NCBI GenBank assembly: GCA_041483135.1
Contig: JBGPFE010000013.1
Location: 32,251 to 96,250 of the forward strand
DNA: 64,000 nt
From: PALSA-1004 sp041483135
GTDB lineage: Bacteria > Pseudomonadota > Gammaproteobacteria > Burkholderiales > SG8-41
Direction: 5' to 3'
The position numbers and the translations under genes were made by a program. Below, one piece after another: positions 16,946-24,193 of the stretch. How positions within the stretch are numbered: position 1 is the stretch's first letter; every line of letters starts with the position of its first letter. The notes under the pieces were generated by a model. That model had not been told where the DNA came from. It searched no databases and saw only the letters and a list, made by a program, of their open reading frames with translations.

Positions 16946-18129
16946 GCCGCGCCTTTACGGATTGCCGCGAGCTGATCGGCCAGACGCTGCAAGTACCAGT
17001 CTTCGATGTGAGTTTTCGCCATCCAGTCGAGCACCGGCTGCGCCGCTTCGGGCCGACGAAGCGCGAGCGCAACCTCGAGCAGCACGCGTGCGTCGCGCGG
17101 CTCGCGTTGCACCCGCCAGTTGCTTTGCGCGAGCCTGAGCGCTTCCTCCGGTCGGTTCTGCAGTTGCAGGCTGAAGTGCGACTCCTCCTGCTCGTGGGTG
17201 GTATCGCCGCGCAAACGCGCCGCCGCGTAACGATCGGCGAGCGTCGCCTGATGCTCGCGCGCGGCCCTTGCATTTGCCGCATGCTCGGCGAGCGCCAGCC
17301 GCAACAGCAATGGATCGGCGAGAGTCCAGTCCTTGAGCAACGCAATCACCTCCTGCGGACGACCGTAATCGAGCAGAAAATCGGCATAGGCAGCAAGCAG
17401 AAACCCGTCCGTGATGTCGAGCGCCAGCGCCTGCCGGAAATGATCTTCGGCGAGTTTCGAGTCATTGAGCCGCCACGCCATTTCCGCGAGCCGGGTCAGT
17501 ACCCACATTTTTTGTGCCGCGTTGACATCGGTCGCGCGGGCCAGCGCCCGGCTCAGCGTGTCGTGGCTCTGGCGCGCGTACCCGTTCAGGCCGTCGACAA
17601 AGGCAACGCAGGCGACGGCAATCAGTTCGGGCACGAGCGGTGCGAGCCGCGCGCAATCGCGCCGTGATTCCTCATAATCGGCCTGGACCACATGAATTGC
17701 CGCGCGCAGTGACCATGCGCGTGGATCGGCGGAATCGCGTTCGATCGCACGCGCGAGATCGGCCAGCGCTCCCGGAAAATCATGCCGGTATTGCAGCAGC
17801 GTGGCCCGCATTACCAGCACCGGGGTCGGCGGCTGCGGCTGATCCCACCAGAGCTTGAGCGCGGCCTGGGCATAGCCGACATAGCGCGGATCGCCCTGCG
17901 CGTTGGCCTGCTCGAAATAGCGCCGTGCGAGCCGGATCGCGAGCTCTAGGTTCTGCGGGTCGCGCGACAGTTCGCCGCGCAGGTTCTTGATTTCGCGCAT
18001 CGCCGGGTCATTCGGCTTGGATGGCAGACGTTCCAGCAATTCGTTGTCGGCACGCGGCACGTACGGCGCTGCGATGCCGCCGGTAGCGAGCAGCAGCATG
18101 AACAGCAACGAAACGTGGCGATATGACAT
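16942..18129 (-). CDS. Exported TPR-repeat protein
   Basis: A 395-residue protein with an N-terminal signal sequence (SYRHVSLLFMLLLATGG) and repeated helix-turn-helix units of TPR type (for example FPGALADLARAIERDSADP and AEDHFRQALALDITDGF). It probably acts as a periplasmic scaffold. ATG 18129 is preferred to 18177 because the signal peptide then starts at residue 1. It is the first gene of a three-gene minus-strand set with the HupE/UreJ-like and TonB-like proteins; this TPR-HupE pairing suggests joint assembly or transport. Confidence 0.8.
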   Translation of the reverse strand: MSYRHVSLLFMLLLATGGIAAPYVPRADNELLERLPSKPNDPAMREIKNLRGELSRDPQNLELAIRLARRYFEQANAQGDPRYVGYAQAALKLWWDQPQPPTPVLVMRATLLQYRHDFPGALADLARAIERDSADPRAWSLRAAIHVVQADYEESRRDCARLAPLVPELIAVACVAFVDGLNGYARQSHDTLSRALARATDVNAAQKMWVLTRLAEMAWRLNDSKLAEDHFRQALALDITDGFLLAAYADFLLDYGRPQEVIALLKDWTLADPLLLRLALAEHAANARAAREHQATLADRYAAARLRGDTTHEQEESHFSLQLQNRPEEALRLAQSNWRVQREPRDARVLLEVALALRRPEAAQPVLDWMAKTHIEDWYLQRLADQLAAIRKGAA

Positions 18130-18208
18130 GGTGATCGGACGTTTATCGGCCTGAGCGGACAGCGGTTGGCTGGACAAACCAGCGCCACCACCCGGATCAT
18201 AGTTGGAT

Positions 18209-18237
18209 TTGCATACGTAAACAACGTGTTATATAGT
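18209..18237 (+). promoter_or_regulatory. Predicted sigma-70 promoter for the 59-residue secreted protein
   Basis: TTGCAT (18209-18214), a 17-base spacer and TATAGT (18232-18237) in an AT-rich island about 100 bases before the GTG start. It is divergent from the TPR operon. Confidence 0.4.
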
Positions 18238-18340
18238 AGCGTCAACCAATTTACAGTCGAGTGCGTATTATCTGTTGTGGTCACGCACGAGGCCATATTG
18301 GTGGTTTGTTCAGATCCAATAACTCAGAGAGGAGAATCAC

Positions 18341-18520
18341 GTGAAAAAAATGCTTGCTGTACTGACCGCTGCCGCTTTCGGTGTTGCTTCGATTGGTGTG
18401 TTTGCTGCTTCGCACACCGGTGGCGCTCCGATGAAAGATGCTAAAGTTGATTGCAAGGACCCGAAAAACAAAAACGACAAAGCTTGCGCCCCGAAAAAAG
18501 ACGAAACGAAGAAGAAATAA
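18341..18520 (+). CDS. Small secreted Lys-rich protein with two cysteines (59 aa)
   Basis: GTG at 18341 is preceded by AGAGGAGAATCAC; an in-frame ATG lies three codons later. Signal peptide residues 1-22 (KKMLAVLTAAAFGVASIGVFA) are followed by a mature part with VDCKDPKNKNDKACAPKK, the same two-Cys Lys/Asp/Asn motif as in the 52-residue protein at 14709. The C-terminus is a run of Lys and Glu. Function unknown. It has its own promoter and terminator. Confidence 0.75.
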   Translation: MKKMLAVLTAAAFGVASIGVFAASHTGGAPMKDAKVDCKDPKNKNDKACAPKKDETKKK

Positions 18521-18538
18521 TCTTTCGTCTTCCAGGCA

Positions 18539-18566
18539 AGGCAGGGGATATCCCCTGCCTTTTTTT
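18539..18566 (+). terminator. Rho-independent terminator of the 59-residue gene
   Basis: A perfect 22-base palindrome (18539-18560, arms AGGCAGGGGAT / ATCCCCTGCCT) followed by six Ts. Confidence 0.9.
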
Positions 18567-18656
18567 CGCCTGGCCGCCGGGCATTTTCCCGATCACCATG
18601 GCCGCTGAACACCGGTTCGTTCAGACGTTAAAACTCGCGCGTTCCGGAAAATTGAT

Positions 18657-19102
18657 ATGACGTGGAAACCCAACATCACCGTCGCCACTGTTACCGCACG
18701 CGACGGCAAAATTCTAATGATCGAGAAGAAAACCGGGCGCAGCGCGCTTTACAATCCAATCAGCCGGCCGGCCACCTCGAGCTGGCCGATCGATGGTCGC
18801 AGCGGTAATCCGCGAAATGCTTGAGGAAAGCGCCCATCACTATCTGCCGCGGGCGCTGCTAAGGGTCTACCATTATCAATACCGCCCGAATAACGTGACT
18901 TATATGCGCTTTGGCGTCACCGGAGAAATCACTGGATACGATAAACAATGCGCGCTCGATGCCGGCATTATTCGCGCGGTGTGGCTCACGCCCGAGAAAA
19001 TTCGCGCCGGCAACGATCGCCACTGCTCCTCGCGCGCTGCATCGACGATTATCCGGCGGGCAGGCGCGTTACCCACTTGAGCTCATCACGCATTACGCCT
19101 GA
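18657..19102 (+). pseudogene. nudJ: Frameshifted NUDIX hydrolase (nudJ-like) beside mnmA
   Basis: Translation in successive frames rebuilds a NudJ-like protein. The start is MTWKPNITVATVTARDGKIL; then, after a frame change near 18760, QPAGHLELA; after another near 18788, MVAAVIREMLEESAHHYLP with the Nudix box; and the end RYPLELITHYA lies in yet another frame, finishing at TGA 19100-19102. At least three frame changes in under 450 bases make this a decayed gene. nudJ directly upstream of mnmA is a known arrangement in Proteobacteria. Clustered sequencing errors are unlikely because the neighbours are clean. Confidence 0.8.
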
Positions 19103-19108
19103 TCCACC

Positions 19109-20209
19109 ATGGCCAGGCAACGCATAGTCGTCGGCATGTCGGGCGGGGTCGACTCGTCGGTCGCGGCCCTGCTGCTCAAGCAACAAGGATTCGATGTCGT
19201 CGGCCTGTTCATGAAAAACTGGGAAGACGATGACGATGAGCAATACTGCAGCTCGCGCCAGGACCTGATCGACGCTGCGTCGGTCGCCGACAAAATCGGC
19301 ATCGAGATCGAGGCCGTCAATTTTTCCGCCGAATACAAGGAACGCGTCTTCAGCGAATTCCTGCGCGAATACCAGTCCGGCCGCACGCCCAATCCGGATG
19401 TGCTGTGCAACGCCGAGATCAAATTCCGTTCGTTCCTCGATCACGCGCTGGCGATGGGCGCCGGGCGTATCGCGACCGGACACTACGCGCAATTACATGA
19501 AGTCGACGGGCTGTTTGAACTGCTGAAAGCCGAGGACGGCACCAAGGACCAGAGCTATTTTCTGTACCGGCTCAATCAGGCGCAGCTCGCGAAAACGCTG
19601 TTCCCGCTCGGCACGCTTTACAAACGCGAGGTACGCGAGATCGCGCGCAAAGCCGGGCTGCCGAACCACGACAAGAAGGATTCGACCGGCATCTGCTTTA
19701 TCGGCGAGCGGCCGTTCCGTGAATTCCTGAACCGCTATCTGCCGGCAGACCCGGGTGAGATCTGGACACTCGACGGCCACGTGGTCGGCCGTCACATGGG
19801 ACTCATGTTCTACACGATCGGCCAGCGTCAGGGCCTCGGGGTTGGCGGGCTACGCCGGGGGCATGGTGGCGACGAGCGCAGCAGCGACGGCAATGCCTGG
19901 TACGTAGCGGCAAAGGATATCCCCAACAACCGTCTGCTGGTGGTGCAAGGCCACGACAACGACGCGTTGTTGAAAAATACGCTGACCGGCATCGATCTCA
20001 ACTGGATCGGCGGCGCACCGCCGCACTGCAAATGGGTCTACGGCGCTAAAACACGCTACCGCCAGAAAGATGCGCCATGCACCATCGCGCGCGTCGACGC
20101 CGACAGCTGCGACGTCGAATTCGCCGAGCCGCAGTGGGCGGTAACGCCCGGCCAGTCGGTGGTGATTTATGAAAGCCGCGTGTGCCTGGGAGGGGGAATA
20201 ATTCAGTAA
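19109..20209 (+). CDS. mnmA: tRNA-specific 2-thiouridylase MnmA
   Basis: Introduces sulfur at C2 of U34 in tRNA-Lys, -Glu and -Gln using persulfide sulfur. The 366-residue protein has the PP-loop MSGGVDSSVAALLL, the nucleophile Cys in NPDVLCN, the second catalytic Cys in STGICFIGERPF, and the C-terminal beta-barrel ending in CLGGGIIQ. The start lies seven bases after the decayed nudJ gene. Confidence 0.97.
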   Translation: MARQRIVVGMSGGVDSSVAALLLKQQGFDVVGLFMKNWEDDDDEQYCSSRQDLIDAASVADKIGIEIEAVNFSAEYKERVFSEFLREYQSGRTPNPDVLCNAEIKFRSFLDHALAMGAGRIATGHYAQLHEVDGLFELLKAEDGTKDQSYFLYRLNQAQLAKTLFPLGTLYKREVREIARKAGLPNHDKKDSTGICFIGERPFREFLNRYLPADPGEIWTLDGHVVGRHMGLMFYTIGQRQGLGVGGLRRGHGGDERSSDGNAWYVAAKDIPNNRLLVVQGHDNDALLKNTLTGIDLNWIGGAPPHCKWVYGAKTRYRQKDAPCTIARVDADSCDVEFAEPQWAVTPGQSVVIYESRVCLGGGIIQ

Positions 20210-20223
20210 AGCGGGCCTTGGCG

Positions 20224-20835
20224 TTACGCCTTGGGCGGAACGGTATCCTTGAACGGCGCGCGCTGTAATAGTTTCTCAAACAACTTGGCAAGGTTCGGAT
20301 AGAGCTTGCGCCAGTTGAGATCGGGCAGGCGCAAGTCGAGAAACCCCAGCGCGCAGCCGACCGCGATGTCGGACAGGTTGTAAAGATCGCCGCTGCACCA
20401 TGCCTTGCCGGCGAGTTCCTCCGACATCGCCTTCAGCGCACGATCGATTTTGCCCTGCTGGCGCGCGATCCACTCCGCGCTTTGTTTCTCGGCCGCGCGC
20501 CGCTTTTCCATCACGATCGCGACCGCGGCTTCGGTGCAGCCGTCGGCCAACGCTTCCCAGCGCCGCACCTGTATGCGATGGCGCGTGTCCTCCGGGATCA
20601 GCCGTGCCACCGGGCTCGCGCTGTCGAGGTGCTCGACGATCACGCGCGAATCGAACAGCGTGGTGTCGTCGTCGAGCACCAGCACCGGAATCTTGCCGAG
20701 CGGATTGTATTCGGGAACGCGCGTTGCAGCGTCCCCCGGGTTATCAATAACAAAATCGTAATCGATGTGTTTTTCCGCCAGCACGACGCGGACTTTGCGG
20801 CTGTACGGGCTGAACGGGTTTGCAATCAACTTCAT
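20224..20835 (-). CDS. Glutathione S-transferase
   Basis: A 203-residue cytosolic GST. The N-terminal thioredoxin-like domain begins MKLIANPFSPYSRKVRVVL with Ser/Tyr at the active-site position, followed by NPLGKIPVLVLDD and the DSRVIVEHLD glutathione-binding turn. The all-helical C-terminal domain carries the N-capping motif LSDIAVGCALGFLD. Substrate unknown. It is convergent with mnmA and divergent from the selenoprotein gene at 21000, which encodes another thiol-active protein. Confidence 0.9.
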   Translation of the reverse strand: MKLIANPFSPYSRKVRVVLAEKHIDYDFVIDNPGDAATRVPEYNPLGKIPVLVLDDDTTLFDSRVIVEHLDSASPVARLIPEDTRHRIQVRRWEALADGCTEAAVAIVMEKRRAAEKQSAEWIARQQGKIDRALKAMSEELAGKAWCSGDLYNLSDIAVGCALGFLDLRLPDLNWRKLYPNLAKLFEKLLQRAPFKDTVPPKA

Positions 20836-20999
20836 TTAATTATCCGCTTCCTCGGGTCGTTACAACGTTTAGATTGTAACATTCGATACATTGTTCCCCG
20901 CCCGCCGCGACTACGCTCCATCCAAGATGATCGCAGTGCGCTTGACGCGCTGACACCGCGAGGGGTAGGCTTCGCGACAGTTCCTTCATTAACGCATAT

Positions 21000-21773
21000 A
21001 TGGGCTCTGTCGCTGACAAATTCGTCCTGTTCACCCAGCCCGGGTGAAGCAGCTGCCTGCGAGCGAAAGAGTTTCTTTCGAAAAAAAGCATCGACTTCGT
21101 CGCGATCGACGTGCTCAACGACGCGGGCGGGCGTGAGAAGCTGCTCGCGCTCGGCGTGCGCAATGTACCCGTGGTGGCGCGAGGCGACCAATTCGTCTTC
21201 GGTCAGAACCTGGAGGACGTCGCCGAGTTCGTCGGCCTGCAAGGCACAGGGCATAAGCCGCTGCCGCCCGATCAACTGATCAAAAAATGGACCAACGTGC
21301 TGCGCGCCGTGCAGCGCTACATCCGCCAGATGCCGAGCGAGCGCCTGAGCGAGCGCGTGATCGACAACCGCGACCGCTCGATCCGGTTGATGGGCCACCA
21401 CGTGTTTCGCATCGGCGAGGCTTTCCTCGAAACCGCGGTCGACGGCGTCGAATATGCGGTCCAGCTTGCCAACATTCCGCCCAAGGACGGCACGTTCACG
21501 ACCGGCGACGAGATCGCGCGTTACGGCGACACCGTCATCGCGCGGCTGCAGCAATGGTGGGACGGGCTCGCCGACAAATCATGCCGGCAGAAAGTGAAGA
21601 CTTTTTTCGGCATGCAGCCGGTTTACATGCTCTACGAGCGCTCGACCTGGCACTCCGCGCAGCACGCGCGTCAATTGATCGCGGTGCTCGAGCGCTATGG
21701 CATCGAGCCCGACGGACGACTCACCAAGGAAGACCTCGCCGGGCTGCCATTGCCCGAGAGGCTATGGGAATAG
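21000..21773 (+). CDS. Predicted selenoprotein: glutaredoxin-like domain (U-S-S-C) fused to a DinB/YfiT-like domain
   Basis: Read through the single in-frame TGA at 21045-21047, the frame from ATG 21000 encodes 257 residues beginning FVLFTQPG-Sec-SSCLRAKEFL. That places Sec16 at the first position of a glutaredoxin CxxC site, with resolving Cys19. Residues about 7-80 are a Grx fold, with the cis-Pro motif NVPVV (Pro57). Residues about 95-250 are helical with H133/H134 and H218/H222 (TWHSAQHARQL), the spacing of DinB/YfiT metal-site histidines, a superfamily that includes thiol transferases. A hairpin just 3' of the UGA fits a bacterial SECIS. It stands alone, with its own terminator, 300 bases before selA. 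Reading the UGA as stop would leave a 15-residue peptide and a beheaded domain. No clear Shine-Dalgarno is seen. Confidence 0.85.
21064..21080 (+). promoter_or_regulatory. SECIS-like hairpin of the glutaredoxin-type selenoprotein
   Basis: CGAAAG-AGUUU-CUUUCG: six perfect base pairs (seven if A70-T74 is paired) and a small apical loop with G at its second position, starting 17 bases after the UGA. Bacterial SECIS elements lie in the coding region directly 3' of the UGA and present G/U in the loop to SelB. The loop is about 22 bases from the UGA, slightly further than in E. coli fdhF. Confidence 0.65.
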
Positions 21774-21793
21774 CCGCAGGCAATATGCTAAAC

Positions 21794-21818
21794 AAAAGCC
21801 CCGCACGCGGGGCTTTTT
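21794..21818 (+). terminator. Rho-independent terminator of the glutaredoxin-type selenoprotein gene
   Basis: Stem AAAAGCCCCGC / GCGGGGCTTTT with a two-base gap and a T-run, 20 bases after the stop codon. It separates this gene transcriptionally from selA. The remaining 21819-22074 has no convincing gene. Confidence 0.88.
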
Positions 21819-22074
21819 GTTAATTGCGCTGCGCGCGCGTATCGTCGGCCGCGACTTGCCGAGCGGCCATACGGCTTCATGGACGGGCTCGGGCAAAGCG
21901 GGATGCTGCAGCGCGGCGCGTCGCAAATCCAAATTGAACATAGCATAGATGCCGAAAACTGCGCTAAACTGGCCATTCGCGCTGCGGTAATTCCCGTCAC
22001 GCTTCAACCCACGTCAGCCAGATGAATTTGCCCTCCCCTCATTTCGCCGCGCTGCGTCGCGGATATCAGCCGCC

Positions 22075-23499
22075 ATGCTGAATCACGCCGCCACCGCGCG
22101 TCGCGCGATCCCTTCGGTCGACCGGCTGCTCAAGCTCGAGGCGGTCGAAGCCCTCGTCAGCGAGTACGGCCGTCCGCTTGTCGTAGAAACCATCCGCACG
22201 GTGCTCGACGAGCAGCGCACGCTGCACAAGGAGTCGCGCGCCTCAATCAATCTCGACGAGACCGCGCTGACGGCGCAATGCGCGGAGCGGCTGCGCGCCG
22301 CGACCAGCGCATCGCTCAAACCGGTATTCAACCTGACCGGCACCGTGCTGCACACCAATCTCGGCCGTGCGCTGTTCGCGCCCTCCGCCGCACAAGCTGC
22401 GGTCGCGGCGATGACGCGCGCGGTCAACCTCGAATTCGATCTTGCCGGCGGCGCGCGCGGCGAGCGCGATAGCCATGTCGAAGCATGGCTCAAGCGGCTC
22501 ACCGGCGCGCAAGCCGCGATCGTCGTCAATAACAACGCCGCGGCGGTGTACCTCGTGCTGAATACGCTCGGGCTGCGCAAGGAAGTGATCGTATCGCGCG
22601 GCGAGTTGATCGAGATCGGCGGTGCGTTCCGCATCCCCGACATCATGGCGCGCGCGGGCTGTAAGCTGCGCGAAATCGGCACCACCAACCGCACTCATGC
22701 GCGCGACTACGAGCAGGCGATCGGCGCGCGCAGCGCTGCGATCATGAAAGTACACGCCAGCAATTACGCGATCCAGGGCTTCACCTCGAGCGTGCCGGAA
22801 ACCGGACTCGCCGCGATCGCGCGCGCGCATGGATTGCCGTTCATCGTCGATCTCGGCAGCGGCACGCTGGTGGATCTCGAGCGCTACGGGCTGCCGCACG
22901 AACCGACGCCGCGCGACGCGATCGCCAATGGCGCCGACGTCGTCACCTTCAGCGGCGACAAGCTGCTCGGCGGCCCGCAATGCGGGCTGATCATCGGCCG
23001 CACGGAATTGATCGCGAAGATAAGAAAGAACCCGATGAAGCGCGCGCTGCGCGTCGACAAAGTCACGCTCGCCGCGCTCGAAGCGACACTGCGCCTCTAT
23101 GCCGACCCCGAGCGGCTCGCGCGCGAACTGCCGACGCTGCGCCTGCTGACGCGCCCACGGGTCGAAATCGAAACGCAAGCGCAACGCGTGTTGCCGGCAC
23201 TTTCCAGCGCCGTCGCCGGTTACGCTGACGCCAGGATCATCGACTGCGCAAGCCAGATCGGCAGTGGCGCGCTGCCGGTCGATGCGTTGCCGAGCACGGG
23301 AATTGCTATGACGCCGCACGTCAAGCGCAAGAACGCGGCGGCAGCCGCGATCGCCGATGCTTTCCGCGCGCTGCCGGTGCCGGTAATCGGCCGCGTCAAT
23401 GACGGCGTATTTATTCTCGATCTGCGCTGCCTCGACGACGAACCACAGTTCGTCGAGCAACTGCGTCATCTCAAGCTGCCTGATTCATTGCGCCGATGA
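22075..23499 (+). CDS. selA: L-seryl-tRNA(Sec) selenium transferase SelA
   Basis: PLP enzyme converting Ser-tRNA(Sec) to Sec-tRNA(Sec) with selenophosphate. The 474-residue protein has the N-terminal tRNA-binding part (RRAIPSVDRLLK), the VFNLTGTVLHTNLGRA block, and the PLP-lysine motif FSGDKLLGGPQCG with K296. It opens the run selA, methyltransferase, selB, reductase, selC. No Shine-Dalgarno stands out; ATG 22075 gives the usual N-terminus. Confidence 0.97.
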   Translation: MLNHAATARRAIPSVDRLLKLEAVEALVSEYGRPLVVETIRTVLDEQRTLHKESRASINLDETALTAQCAERLRAATSASLKPVFNLTGTVLHTNLGRALFAPSAAQAAVAAMTRAVNLEFDLAGGARGERDSHVEAWLKRLTGAQAAIVVNNNAAAVYLVLNTLGLRKEVIVSRGELIEIGGAFRIPDIMARAGCKLREIGTTNRTHARDYEQAIGARSAAIMKVHASNYAIQGFTSSVPETGLAAIARAHGLPFIVDLGSGTLVDLERYGLPHEPTPRDAIANGADVVTFSGDKLLGGPQCGLIIGRTELIAKIRKNPMKRALRVDKVTLAALEATLRLYADPERLARELPTLRLLTRPRVEIETQAQRVLPALSSAVAGYADARIIDCASQIGSGALPVDALPSTGIAMTPHVKRKNAAAAAIADAFRALPVPVIGRVNDGVFILDLRCLDDEPQFVEQLRHLKLPDSLRR

Positions 23500-23524
23500 T
23501 TGCAACTGCCGGCCGCGCGCACGG

Positions 23525-24154
23525 ATGAATGCAAACTTCTTCAACGATTTTGCCATGGTCGCGGAGCTGTTCGAGCTCGCGATGCGCTTCCGCCACGTGC
23601 AGGGGTGGCTCGGCGACGATGAGGGATATATGCTGTACCGCTTGGCGCGCGATGCCGATGGCGCCGGAGCGATTGTCGAAATCGGCAGCTGGATGGGGCG
23701 CTCCACAGCCTGGCTCGCGGCCGGCAGCAAGGCGGCGGGACGCGAGCGCGTGCATGCCGTCGACGTATTCGATGGCGGGCCGATGCTCAAGCAACTCGAC
23801 ATCATTCAAAGCGAAGGCACGACTTATCACCGCTTCGCCGAAAATCTCGAAGGCCTTGGGCTGTTTGATTACGTCGAACCGGTCATGGCCGACTCCCGCG
23901 AAGCGGCGCGCCGCTGGAACGCAGGCGCGATCCGGTTGCTGTTTATCGACGGCGACCACAACTACGCCGCGGTCAAGGCCGACTTCGAACTCTGGTCGCA
24001 GCACGTGCCGGTCGGCGGCTACGTCGTCTTCGACGACGCCGTGGAGAAGCATCCCGGCGTTTGGCAGTTCCTCCAGGAAGTGCTGGCGGACAGCGAACAC
24101 TGGCAACCACTGCTTCGCGTCGGCAAGACGCAAACCTTCCGCCGCGTCGGCTGA
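23525..24154 (+). CDS. Class I SAM-dependent methyltransferase between selA and selB
   Basis: A 209-residue protein with a Rossmann-like methyltransferase fold: motif I IVEIGSWMGRSTAWLA, the acidic HAVDVFDGG strand, and the motif LLFIDGDHNYAAVKADFELW seen in the Methyltransf_24-type group. The start follows selA by 25 bases and selB begins 39 bases after its stop, so it is embedded in the sel operon. Substrate is unknown. A role in selenium handling, such as methylating surplus selenium or a tRNA/selenometabolite, is inference from position only. Confidence 0.8.
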   Translation: MNANFFNDFAMVAELFELAMRFRHVQGWLGDDEGYMLYRLARDADGAGAIVEIGSWMGRSTAWLAAGSKAAGRERVHAVDVFDGGPMLKQLDIIQSEGTTYHRFAENLEGLGLFDYVEPVMADSREAARRWNAGAIRLLFIDGDHNYAAVKADFELWSQHVPVGGYVVFDDAVEKHPGVWQFLQEVLADSEHWQPLLRVGKTQTFRRVG

Positions 24155-24193
24155 CATGGCCGCGATCATGCTTAATCCGCCCGAGCCTTCGCC

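Noticed and set aside
21111..21773. A separate gene starting at GTG 21111 for the Grx/DinB protein.
   Set aside because: It would remove the whole N-terminal redox half, including the site; translation from ATG 21000 across the UGA restores a normal glutaredoxin-like start.
22022..22081. A 19-codon upstream frame overlapping the selA start.
   Set aside because: Short, with no ribosome site or conserved peptide; could be chance.
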